DNA of 64,000 bases. Source: Gordonia humi. GTDB taxonomy: Bacteria; Actinomycetota; Actinomycetes; Mycobacteriales; Mycobacteriaceae. Shown piece by piece: positions 11,574-19,719 of this stretch. A model generated the notes under the pieces. That model saw nothing but the letters and a program-made list of their open reading frames with translations. It was not told the origin of the DNA and did not search any database. Every line of letters starts with the position of its first letter. The stretch's first letter is position 1. The stretch is from positions 2,046,001 to 2,110,000 of the forward strand of contig NZ_JACIFP010000001.1 of assembly GCF_014197435.1 (NCBI RefSeq). The letters are read 5' to 3'. A program made the translations under genes and the position numbers.

Positions 11574-13397
11574 ATGGCCTCGGTCAACAACGGCACCAAC
11601 ACCTCACTGATCACCGCGGAGAAGATCAGTAAGAGCTTCGGGATCAAACCGCTGCTCGACGAGGTGAGCGTCGGCGTCCACGAGGGCGAGCGGATCGGCG
11701 TCGTCGGACTCAACGGAGGCGGTAAGACCACGCTGCTGGAGATCATCGCGGGCATCACCGAACCCGATGAGGGACGGGTGTCCCGCGTCGGGGGCGCCGT
11801 GGTCGCCACGGTCACCCAGCGCGGGGAGATGCCTGCCGATCACACGGTGGCCGATGTCGTGGTCGGGGTCGGGGTGGCCGAACACGAGTGGGCCGCGGAC
11901 GCGAAGATCCGCGGCATCATGGAGGGCATCGGTGTCGACGAGATCCTCGACCGCAAGGTCGACGAGCTCTCGGGCGGGCAGCGTCGTCGCACGGCGCTCG
12001 CGGCCGCGCTGGTCACCGACGCGGACCTGCTGATCCTCGACGAGCCGACCAACCACCTCGACATCGAGGGCGTGCACTGGCTGGCCGAGCACCTGAGCAA
12101 CAGGCGCAGTGCGCTGATCGTCGTGACGCACGATCGCTGGTTCCTCGACACCGTCGCCACCCGTACGTGGGAGGTCCACTCCGGCCGCGTCGACGAGTAC
12201 GAGGGCGGCTACAACGACTGGGTCTTCGCCCGCGCCGAACGCGCCCGACAGGCCGACGCCGCCGAGGAGCGCCGCCGCAACCTGGCCCGCAAGGAACTCG
12301 CCTGGCTGCGCCGCGGAGCACCCGCGCGCACGTCCAAACCCAAGTACCGGGTGGAGGCCGCCGAGAAGCTGATCTCCGACGTCCCGCCGCCCCGCGACTC
12401 GGTCGCGCTCTCGGCGTTCGCCAAGCGTCGACTCGGCCGTGTCGCGATCGAGCTGGAGAACGCGCAGTTGCGCACGCCCTCGTCCGACGATCGGCCCGGC
12501 CGCGTGCTGTTGGAGGACACGACGTGGCGGTTGGCGCCGGGGGAGCGGGTCGGTCTGGTCGGTGTGAACGGCTCAGGCAAGACCACACTGCTTCGCGCGC
12601 TCGCCGGCGACGCATCGGTCGAGCCCGGCAAGCGCATCGAGGGCAAGACCGTATCGATCGGTTGGCTGCGGCAGGAACTCGACGACCTCGACGAGTCGCT
12701 CCGGGTGCTCGACGTGGTCGAGAGCGTCGCGGGCCACATCATGCTCGGCGACAAGGAGCTCTCGGCGAGCCAGCTCGCCGAACGCCTCGGCTTCTCGCCG
12801 GCCCGCCAGCGGACTCCGGTCCGCGACCTGTCCGGTGGCGAGCGTCGTCGCCTGCAGTTCACCGTCGTCCTGATGGGCGAACCCAACGTCCTGTTGCTCG
12901 ACGAACCGACCAACGACCTCGACATCGACACCCTCCAACAGGTCGAGGACCTCCTCGACTCGTGGGCGGGCACCCTCGTGGTGATCAGTCACGACCGCTA
13001 CCTGATCGAGCGGATCTGTGATTCGACGTGGGCGCTGTTCGGCGACGGGAAGCTCACCAACCTGCCGCGCGGCATCGAACAGTATCTGGAGCGACGTGCG
13101 CGGGACGCGCAGAAGCCGACCAAGTCGGCGGTGCGACCGGCCGAGGCCACGGCCGCCGCGGACGAGGCGAAGGTCTCCGCGGCCGAGCATCAGGCCGCGC
13201 GCAAGGAGTTCAACGCCGTCGAGCGGAAGATGGAGAAGCTGTCCGGGCAGATCTCGACGCTGCACGAGCAGATGGCGGCGCACGACCAGAGCGACTACAC
13301 CGGCCTCGGTGAGCTGACCGAGAAGGTACGGGCCGCCGAGATCGAGAACGAACAGCTCGAGGAGCGGTGGCTGGAGTTGTCGGAGATCATCGGCTGA
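11574..13397 (+). CDS. ABC-F family ATP-binding protein (Uup-like, duplicated ATPase)
   Basis: A 607-residue soluble protein with two ATPase cassettes and no membrane segment. Cassette 1 has GLNGGGKTTLLEI, LSGGQRRRTALA and LLILDEPTNHLD. Cassette 2 has GVNGSGKTTLLRAL, LSGGERRRLQF and VLLLDEPTNDLD. The linker (about residues 210-280) is rich in Arg/Glu/Ala as in ABC-F proteins. The C-terminal ~90 residues form a predicted coiled coil (EATAAADEAKVSAAEHQ...), as in Uup. ABC-F members act on ribosomes or in DNA repair rather than transport. It follows ispE by 63 bp and is closed by a strong hairpin at 13454-13486. A resistance role is possible but not indicated. Confidence 0.9.
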   Translation: MASVNNGTNTSLITAEKISKSFGIKPLLDEVSVGVHEGERIGVVGLNGGGKTTLLEIIAGITEPDEGRVSRVGGAVVATVTQRGEMPADHTVADVVVGVGVAEHEWAADAKIRGIMEGIGVDEILDRKVDELSGGQRRRTALAAALVTDADLLILDEPTNHLDIEGVHWLAEHLSNRRSALIVVTHDRWFLDTVATRTWEVHSGRVDEYEGGYNDWVFARAERARQADAAEERRRNLARKELAWLRRGAPARTSKPKYRVEAAEKLISDVPPPRDSVALSAFAKRRLGRVAIELENAQLRTPSSDDRPGRVLLEDTTWRLAPGERVGLVGVNGSGKTTLLRALAGDASVEPGKRIEGKTVSIGWLRQELDDLDESLRVLDVVESVAGHIMLGDKELSASQLAERLGFSPARQRTPVRDLSGGERRRLQFTVVLMGEPNVLLLDEPTNDLDIDTLQQVEDLLDSWAGTLVVISHDRYLIERICDSTWALFGDGKLTNLPRGIEQYLERRARDAQKPTKSAVRPAEATAAADEAKVSAAEHQAARKEFNAVERKMEKLSGQISTLHEQMAAHDQSDYTGLGELTEKVRAAEIENEQLEERWLELSEIIG

Positions 13398-13453
13398 CGG
13401 CGCCACCCGGCGAAGCACGCGTGTACGTGGACATCGCCGGTAGCCGCTCCGGT

Positions 13454-13486
13454 CGCTCGCCGCGCCGGACGACGGCGCGGCGAGCG
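13454..13486. terminator. strong hairpin between convergent genes (terminator)
   Basis: A perfect 13-bp stem (CGCTCGCCGCGCC paired with GGCGCGGCGAGCG) closes a 7-nt loop. It lies in the 102-bp gap between the convergent ABC-F and CrtC-like genes. No U-tract follows, as is common in actinobacteria. It could stop transcription from both sides. Confidence 0.75.
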
Positions 13487-13499
13487 CAGGGGAGTCGGA

Positions 13500-14645
13500 T
13501 CAGAGGAACGAGTCCTCACGAGTCAGACCGTAGCGGGGGTGTTCGCCGACGATCGACTCGAAGATGCCGTAGCCGGTCGCATCGCCCTCCTTGGTTCGGA
13601 TCACGCAGTCGCGAAGCTGGTGCGCCTCGTCGATCGTCTCCCGTCGTGTCATGTCCTCGTACCGTTCACCGGCGGTGTGGTCGACACCGTGCCACATGCC
13701 GTGGCGATCGCCCTTGAAGCCGAAGTACAGGGCGGTTCCGAGATGGAATCCGGTGTCGGACACCGGCTCGATCTCGATGGTCCGCTTCTCACCCCACCCG
13801 GCGTCGAAGGTCATCGTGCCGCCGAGGAGGCGTCGGGTGGCCGGATCGTACTTCAGGTCGTCGACGCATCCGTGCAGCGGTTCCTGCCTGCCGTCCGGGT
13901 AGTTGACGAACCCTGAGAAGTAGTGCACCTCGCCGTCGACCCACTGGAGGTAGTGGTGGATCTCGTATGGATCGCTCCCGTCGGCGGGTTGAAAGTACAT
14001 CGGACTCCAGGTGAGCAGGAAGTCCTCGTTCATCCTGTTCGGCGCCTTGACGTCCGGCGCCGGTTCGCCGACGTCCATCCGGACGCCCCACGAGCGGTCT
14101 CGGTAGCCGAGCCACGTCTCGTCGGTGATCTCGGTCCGTTCGCCGTCGATCTCCAACCACCCGGAAACAGTGCACAGCTGGTGGAAACGGCGCAGGTCGG
14201 AGGCCACCCGGAAGCCGTCGGACCCGCGTTGCGCGTCCTTGCGCTCCAGGAACGGCGGCAGCACGGCGGTGAGCGTGACGTCGAAACTGATCGGCTGCAC
14301 GTCGTTGGCGCGCAGCACGGCGCGCACCTTGTTCATCGGCTCCACGACCTCGTAGTCGATGGGTCCGACGCCCACACGACTGAAGTCGGTGTCCAGTTCG
14401 GTGCTGGCACGCACGGTGATCTGCTCGACGCCCCGGGAGACGCCGGCGAAACCGTCGATCACATTGCGGTTGTGATATTTGCCGATGCCGAAGTCGATCT
14501 GTACGGAGCCGTCGCGGGCGAACAGCGACAGCCAGACCTTCTCCGTCCACGAGATGTCGGCGTTGGAGACGGTGGCGAAGGTCTCGGGGGTCTGATGGAC
14601 GAGGTACTCGTCGGCGGGGACGACGACCTGCATGATTTGGCGCAT
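13500..14645 (-). CDS. uncharacterised CrtC/AttH-like (DUF7064/7065-type) protein
   Basis: A 381-residue soluble protein with no signal peptide or membrane segment. It reads as an all-beta, tryptophan-rich protein, with motifs such as ETWLGYRDRSWGVRMDVG (about residue 190), FLLTWSPMYFQPADGS and FDAGWGEKRTIEIEP. The RDRSWGVR motif and two-part layout resemble the lipocalin-like AttH/hydroxyneurosporene synthase (CrtC) superfamily, seen in many actinobacterial proteins of unknown function. It is the last gene of the swivel-domain operon (40 bp after the frameshifted fusion gene) and has its own AAAGGAACACCC ribosome site. Function is not known; by context it may act on, or carry, a hydrophobic product of the upstream enzymes. 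Confidence 0.5.
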   Translation of the reverse strand: MRQIMQVVVPADEYLVHQTPETFATVSNADISWTEKVWLSLFARDGSVQIDFGIGKYHNRNVIDGFAGVSRGVEQITVRASTELDTDFSRVGVGPIDYEVVEPMNKVRAVLRANDVQPISFDVTLTAVLPPFLERKDAQRGSDGFRVASDLRRFHQLCTVSGWLEIDGERTEITDETWLGYRDRSWGVRMDVGEPAPDVKAPNRMNEDFLLTWSPMYFQPADGSDPYEIHHYLQWVDGEVHYFSGFVNYPDGRQEPLHGCVDDLKYDPATRRLLGGTMTFDAGWGEKRTIEIEPVSDTGFHLGTALYFGFKGDRHGMWHGVDHTAGERYEDMTRRETIDEAHQLRDCVIRTKEGDATGYGIFESIVGEHPRYGLTREDSFL

Positions 14646-14684
14646 GGGTGTTCCTTTCGGGAGGTCTCGGAGTCGAGTCGTGAG

Positions 14685-16413
14685 TCAGCGGGTGGCGCTG
14701 AAGGCGCTCGGTCGGTCGTGCCCGACGAGCGCACCGCCGAAGATCGCGGCGGCCTGGTCGTCGTCCCCGAGCGGTTCGGGGAACAACGCCATGGTGGCGG
14801 GGGAGATCTGCCAGTCGATCGCGTCCTCGACTCCGGCGACCCGAGCGAACGGGCGCAGCCCCCAGGTGTACATGCGGGTCGCGGACAGGATCCGGTCGTC
14901 GCGGCCCATGTCGCTGAACGTCTGATACAGCTTCAGGTGCTCTTCACCGATACGGCCGGCGAGGTCGGGCCATTCGCTCGGCGTGAGGACTCGACTGGAG
15001 CCGTCCGCGTAGCGCGCGATGACCGACGCCGAGGTCACGGTCGACAGGAAGTTCTCCGGCTCGGTGAACGTGGTGCCCCAGTCGTTGATCTCGAACTCGC
15101 GGAATCCCTCGGTCGGGAACGACAGCACGAGCGTCACCCCGGCTACGCCGGGATCGCACTCGGCCGCCCACGGATACGAGAACTGCCCGGAGTCGAGGCT
15201 GAGGAAGTCGCGCACGAGCGTCGCGCGACCCGGCTCCTCGGGATACGGTCCGTTGTCGCAGATACCGACGCGCGAGTCGGTGAAGTACATGAAGCAGTAC
15301 CCGGACAGCGCCGCATTCAGTTGCCGCAGCGCGCGATTCGCGTCGTCGTCGAGAGGTGCGATGCGGGAGCGGAGCGATGCCACGTCGGCCGCGGGGAGGA
15401 AGCGGTTGGTGAAGCCCGCGTCCTTGTAGTCGAGTGTTCCGTCCCCGCGATGTGCCAGTGCCAGTCGCCGCCAGAAGTCCAGCACGGTCGCGACGTCGTC
15501 GAGGGCCTCATCGGGGGCGAGTCTGCCCATCGAGATCAGCAGCTCCCGTCCGCACAGGTAGTGGTAACCGACCATCCAGATCCACAACGGGCTGATCTGC
15601 CCGGCGTGGCGTAGCCGCGCGCCGATCTCCTCGGCGGACAGCGCCGCGTCGATGGCGCGAACTCGGACCGGATAGCTGTGGAAGTCCTCGACCACCGACA
15701 TCGACATGTACGGCATCATCGGGAAGATCTCCGAGGTGAAGTCCGAACGCCGTGTCATCTCCGGTTTGAACGACCGACCCATGTGACTGATCAACTGGTC
15801 GAGTCGGTCTCGGGTCAGCTCCTGTCCGAACAGGGCGGGCAACGCGAGCTCGTCGACTGAGGCCGGGAACGGTTTGCGGCCTATCTCGTCACCGGCCGCG
15901 TCCACGTAGTCCCACCAGTCGGTCGCCGGATCGCCGGAAGTCCGCGCGGTGCGCGGTCGGTCGGCGGCTGCCGCGTTCCCGGTCGGCACCGTCGAGCTCG
16001 TCCCGCCGGTCTCCGGAGCCTCAGGCGGTGTCGGCGGTGCGACCGCCGACTCGTCGCGGCCGGATGTCAACCATCCGTCGCCCGAGCTCGCCGCGCGTAG
16101 CGTCACCTCGTCGCCGTCGGCGGGACGCCAGCCGTCGAACTCCACGGACAGCAGACAGGGCACCTCGTACTCGCGCGAGACGATCGCCAGATGCGAGCGG
16201 GTGGTTCCGGACTGGCAGACGATGCCGCCCAGACGTCCCAGAACCGGGGAGGAAGGTGGTGCCGCCCGATTCGACGAGTGCGATCACCTCGTCGAGGTCG
16301 TCGCCGAAGGCGTCTATCACGTCCTGTGGGCTGCTGAACGTGCGTATCCGGCCGCTGCGCGCCCCGAAGTCGTACGAGCTGATGCCGGCGGCCGCCTTCT
16401 CCGACGTGGTCAT
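14685..16413 (-). pseudogene. swivelling-domain/unknown-domain fusion protein, frameshifted
   Basis: Two overlapping frames together encode one protein of ~575 residues. Frame A begins at ATG 16413 (MTTSEKAAAGISSYDFGARS) and reads a PEP-utilising-enzyme swivelling domain up to ALVESGGTTFLP. After the GGGG run at 16246-16249 the homology jumps to frame B, which continues LGRLGGIVCQSGTTRSHLAIVSRE. This holds the phosphorylatable His of the G.T.SH.AIV.RE motif. It then runs through an Asp/Thr/Pro-rich linker into a ~390-residue C-terminal domain that is clearly paralogous to the gene at 16410-17597. Shared motifs are GREL, ICDNGPY, NDWGT and TRMYTWGLRPFARVAG. Its start overlaps the upstream gene stop by 4 bp. 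Adding two bases in the C-tract restores one frame. It may be a real mutation or an assembly error. Function unknown. Confidence 0.65.
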
Positions 16414-17597
16414 CGTGCGCCCCCGATCGGCCGGAAACAGCTGTCTCGGTCGGGAGGCACGAAGATCCCGCCGATCAAGCCGAGCGCCACATCGGGATCA
16501 CTGAATCGCTCGTACGAGTCGGCGACCGACTCACTGACCGACCAGTCGATGTCGTCGTAGCACCCGGCGATGCGCGCCCACGCCTTGAGCTTCCAGCTGT
16601 ACATCTGGGTGGCGTACAGATTGCGTTCACGCGCGGGCGTCTCGGCGAGTCGTGCGTAGAGTGCGCGGTGCGCCGTGCGGATGTGTGCGGTCATCTCCGT
16701 CACGTCGGTGTGCGACAGGGGCCGCAGCCGACCGTCGCGGACCGCGAACACGCGGGCCGCGAGCACGTCTGCCAGATAGTCGTCCGGTTTGAACCAGGCG
16801 GTGCCCCACACGTTGTTGTCCATCGAGACCGAGTCCGGCAGCCGGTACGCCAACACGAAGTTGTGCTCGGGCAGAGTCTCCCGGATGCCGTCGAGCCAGG
16901 GGAAGTCGCCGACTCCGTCACAGGACAGTTCCCGCAGGGCGACGAACGTGCCGTCGCCGAGGTCGTACGGACCGGTGTCGCAGACCGCGGTCCGGGCATC
17001 GCAGTTCTCCAGGAACGCGTACGCGGTGAGGCGCGCTGCGAACTTGCGGATGGTCGCGGTCGCGGCGGCGTCCACCGGCTCGAGCTGGTCGACGATGTTC
17101 GCGAGGAGGTCGCCGTCGACGATGTGCGAGCTGTTCGCGGGATCGGCGTCCATGTTGTAGAGGACGCCGTCGGTGCGCATCGCGATGGTGGCACGGCGCC
17201 AGAACCGCAGCACGGTGAGTTGGTCGTCGAGACCCTGTGCGGCGTCGTTCTCGCCGAGGTCGACGAACAGTTCGCGGCCGGTCATGTAGTGCAACGGCAT
17301 CGCGGCGAGATTGATGAAACTGCGCTTGGAGCCGATCGGCAGTCCTGCGGCCACGATCTGTTCGGGTGTCGCGTGCGCGGCGATGGTGCGCAGCCGGTCC
17401 GGCACTTTGAGGTAGTCCTCCATCATCGACATCACGATGTAGGTGTTCATCCCGAAGAGTTCGGATTCGAAGACGGTGCGCAGTGCCAGCTCGTTCTTGT
17501 ACGCACGACCGCCCTCGTCGATGAGCTGATTCCACTCCTCGAGGGTCGGCTCGTAGTCGGGATCGGTGAGCAGTCGCGGGTGCGTCACGGCGGTCAT
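16410..17597 (-). CDS. uncharacterised ~395-residue partner of a phosphohistidine swivel domain
   Basis: A soluble, mostly helical protein of unrecognised family. Distinct motifs are ELFGMNTYIVMSMMEDY, MTGRELFVDLG, FWRRATIAMRTDGVL, ARTAVCDTGPYDLGDG, NNVWGTAWFKPDDY and ATQMYSWKLKAWARIAGC. The same series appears in the C-terminal half of the next gene (14685-16413), where it is fused to a swivelling domain. That fusion implies that this protein works with the small swivel protein encoded just upstream (17594-17875), with which it shares a 4-bp ATGA overlap. I see no ATP-grasp, PEP/pyruvate TIM-barrel or kinase motif, so it does not look like classical PEP synthase or rifampicin phosphotransferase. 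It may be an unknown phosphotransfer enzyme module. Function is inference only. Confidence 0.6.
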   Translation of the reverse strand: MTAVTHPRLLTDPDYEPTLEEWNQLIDEGGRAYKNELALRTVFESELFGMNTYIVMSMMEDYLKVPDRLRTIAAHATPEQIVAAGLPIGSKRSFINLAAMPLHYMTGRELFVDLGENDAAQGLDDQLTVLRFWRRATIAMRTDGVLYNMDADPANSSHIVDGDLLANIVDQLEPVDAAATATIRKFAARLTAYAFLENCDARTAVCDTGPYDLGDGTFVALRELSCDGVGDFPWLDGIRETLPEHNFVLAYRLPDSVSMDNNVWGTAWFKPDDYLADVLAARVFAVRDGRLRPLSHTDVTEMTAHIRTAHRALYARLAETPARERNLYATQMYSWKLKAWARIAGCYDDIDWSVSESVADSYERFSDPDVALGLIGGIFVPPDRDSCFRPIGGAR

Positions 17598-17875
17598 GCG
17601 GTCACCGCCGATTCGACGACGTCGATCGTCGCGGTCTCCGAGTCGGTCAGGCCCAGCCGGACCCGGGCTCCGTCGGGGATCTCACCGGCGATGGACGCGA
17701 CGAGTACGCACGGCACCGCGGATTCACGCGACAGGATCGCCAGGTGTGATTCGCGGCTGCCCGCGGTGCAGACGATCGCCTTCAGATCGGGAAGGATCGG
17801 CGACAGGAACGTCATCCCGCCCTTGTGGACGAACGCGATCGTGTCGTCGAGGTCGTCGTCGTCGATCTCGAGCAC
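17594..17875 (-). CDS. small PEP-utilising-enzyme swivelling (phosphohistidine) domain protein, probably N-terminally truncated
   Basis: From the GTG at 17875 the protein has 93 residues. It shows the phosphohistidine loop VCTAGSRESHLAILSRES (about residues 36-53), followed by VPCVLVASIAGEIPDGARVRL, the typical C-terminal strands of the swivelling domain of PEP synthase/PPDK. Compared with the paralogous domain at 16413, about 30-35 N-terminal residues (the first beta strands, SGRIRTFSSPQD) are missing. Directly upstream, on the opposite strand, is what looks like the C-terminal end of an SRPBCC gene. This suggests a deletion has removed the 5' ends of two divergent genes. Whether the shortened product still folds is uncertain. 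The stop overlaps the next gene. Confidence 0.55.
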   Translation of the reverse strand: MLEIDDDDLDDTIAFVHKGGMTFLSPILPDLKAIVCTAGSRESHLAILSRESAVPCVLVASIAGEIPDGARVRLGLTDSETATIDVVESAVTA

Positions 17876-18054
17876 GTCAGTACGACTCGATCCTGTCGGT
17901 GGGACCCGCCGACGGCGGCGGGACCCTCGTCGTATGGACCGCGGCGTTGTCGGCGGACGAGTCGGTGATCGCGATGGTCGAGTCGATGTACGACGGCGGG
18001 CTTGCGGAATTGACGTCGACGGCTGCTCGGGGCTTCGGTGCGCACGCGGACTAG
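17876..18054 (+). pseudogene. possible C-terminal remnant of an SRPBCC (polyketide cyclase/START-like) gene
   Basis: The frame ending at 18054 reads YDSILSVGPADGGGTLVVW, then TAALSADESVIAMVESMYDG and GLAELTSTAARG. This matches the usual last strand and long C-terminal helix of small SRPBCC proteins (a GGGTLV.W strand, then a V..MVE..YDGGL..L helix). No start codon, ribosome site or N-terminal part of such a protein is present. The frame to the left is only the antisense of the swivel gene. The last ~57 residues of an expected ~150 remain. It ends 10 bp before the enoyl-CoA hydratase-family gene. Family assignment is from pattern only. Confidence 0.4.
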
Positions 18055-18064
18055 CGTGAACACC

Positions 18065-19063
18065 ATGTCGTACATCCGCACCGCCGTGCAGAACGGTATC
18101 GGGGAGATCGTCCTCGACCGACCGAAAGCCCTCAACGCACTCGACCAGAGCATGATCGACGACCTCCACGACACCCTCACCGCGTGGGGTGACGACGATG
18201 CGGTCGACACCGTGCTCGTCACCTCCGCGAGTGACCGCGCCTTCTGCGCGGGCGGCGACATCCGGGCCGTCCGCGACAGTGCCGTCGCGGGCGACGCCGC
18301 GGCGGTCACGAAGTACTTCGCGAGCGAGTACCGCGTCAATCAGCTGATCGCCGAGTATCCGAAGCCGTACGTCGCCCTCGTCGACGGCGCCGCGATGGGC
18401 GGCGGCCTGGGCATCAGCGTGCACGGCGAGATCCGCGTCGTGACCGAGAAGGCGCTCATCGCCATGCCGGAGACCGCCATCGGTTTCGTCCCGGACGTCG
18501 GCTCGAGCTACTTCCTGCCCCGACTGCCTACGGGTGTCGGCATGTGGCTGGGCCTGACCGGCGCCCGGCTGCGCGGCGCCGACGCCGTCGCGGTGGGGCT
18601 CGCCACGCACTTCGTTCCCTCCGATCGAATCGAGAGGGTCGCCGAGACGATCCGCTCGGGCGCGGGCATCGCGGCCGCGCTGGCCGATCACCGTGATCCG
18701 GTGGAGGCGACGCTGCCGCTGCGCAAGATCGCCGACTACTTCGGCGACACCAACGTCGAGGGGATCGTCGGCGGTCTGCGCGGAGCGGTCGGCGACGAGT
18801 GGGCGGAGGAGATGCTGGCCCTGCTCGGTGCGGGGTCGCCGACCAGCTTGTTCGCCACCGCGCGCCTCATCGAACTGGGCGAGTCGTCGTCGCTGGCCGA
18901 ATGTCTCGAGCGTGAGCTGTCGACCGCGGAGAAGATCACCGCCCACCCGGACTTCGCCGAGGGCGTCCGCGCGGTACTCGTCGACAAGGACCGCGACCCG
19001 TCGTTCGCTCCGGCGACGATCGAGGAGGTCTCGGCGGCGTCGATCGCGGACCTGGTGGGGTAG
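18065..19063 (+). CDS. enoyl-CoA hydratase/isomerase family, 3-hydroxyisobutyryl-CoA hydrolase type
   Basis: A crotonase-fold enzyme of 332 residues, longer than typical enoyl-CoA hydratases (~260) and the right size for 3-hydroxyisobutyryl-CoA hydrolase, a step of valine breakdown. Oxyanion-hole segments are RAFCAGGDIRAV and VDGAAMGGGLGIS. The motif MPETAIGFVPDVGSSYFLPRL is diagnostic of the HIBCH branch. The C-terminal ECLERELSTAEKI... region also fits it. ATG at 18065 follows the SRPBCC-like remnant. No other valine-catabolism gene is adjacent, so this is function by family alone. Confidence 0.85.
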   Translation: MSYIRTAVQNGIGEIVLDRPKALNALDQSMIDDLHDTLTAWGDDDAVDTVLVTSASDRAFCAGGDIRAVRDSAVAGDAAAVTKYFASEYRVNQLIAEYPKPYVALVDGAAMGGGLGISVHGEIRVVTEKALIAMPETAIGFVPDVGSSYFLPRLPTGVGMWLGLTGARLRGADAVAVGLATHFVPSDRIERVAETIRSGAGIAAALADHRDPVEATLPLRKIADYFGDTNVEGIVGGLRGAVGDEWAEEMLALLGAGSPTSLFATARLIELGESSSLAECLERELSTAEKITAHPDFAEGVRAVLVDKDRDPSFAPATIEEVSAASIADLVG

Positions 19064-19079
19064 CGGCCGGACTCCTCCG

Positions 19080-19718
19080 CTACGCCTGTACCTCGAATCG
19101 CCCGGACAGACGCGCGGTGGCCGGCGGCGCCGTCGGGGTCGGTGCTTCGTCGTAGGGGACGTCGTCGGACGGGGCGAAGGGGTTGGCGTCGTCGGCGACT
19201 GCCTCCGGGCAGTCGAAGCGGCCGGCCGCGGCGGCGGCGCCGACCCGGGTGAGGGTGAGCGAGCAGGCGGTCGCGGAGTAGTAGAGGCCGTCGACGGAGA
19301 CGCCGACCCGCGCCGGAATCGGCGCGGTGAGCTTCGGCGCCGGAGGCGATCCGGGCACCCGGCCTCCCGTGAGGGCGGAGGCGAGGAACTCGAACTGGCC
19401 GCCCTCACCGTCGGTGCCTGCGAAGGTGAACAACAGGGTGTCGGGCGGCACCTCGACCGAGGGGTTGCCACTCTTGGCGAATTCGACGCACCTCGCCTCT
19501 GCGTCGGTCGGCTCGACGCGGATGCGCATGGTTCCGCGCGTGTAGCGCAGTCCGTAGGCGCTGCGGTCGACGTCGCCGACAGGTGTCGGAGCGTCGCAGC
19601 GCGCCGGATCCAGACGCGGGGCGTCCGCGCGTTCGGGGACGTGCTGGTCGCCGGACGACGCGCATCCGCCGACGAGTAGTGCGGCGGCGGCGACGCCGAC
19701 CGCGTACCGGGCGTGCAC
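19080..19718 (-). CDS. putative secreted lipoprotein, unknown function
   Basis: A 212-residue protein. The N-terminus MHARYAVGVAAAALLVGGCASSG is a lipoprotein signal peptide with lipobox VGGC, so the mature protein should be lipid-anchored outside the membrane. The mature part is beta-rich, with cysteines at regular spacing (PARCDAP, EARCVEF, ATACSLT, RFDCPEA) that could form two disulfides. A Pro/Thr-rich stretch lies near the end. I do not recognise the family; a DUF3558-like fold is one possibility. The GTG start at 19718 lies 1 bp downstream of the prfC stop, so it is likely translated with prfC. Confidence 0.65.
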   Translation of the reverse strand: MHARYAVGVAAAALLVGGCASSGDQHVPERADAPRLDPARCDAPTPVGDVDRSAYGLRYTRGTMRIRVEPTDAEARCVEFAKSGNPSVEVPPDTLLFTFAGTDGEGGQFEFLASALTGGRVPGSPPAPKLTAPIPARVGVSVDGLYYSATACSLTLTRVGAAAAAGRFDCPEAVADDANPFAPSDDVPYDEAPTPTAPPATARLSGRFEVQA

Positions 19719-19719
19719 G

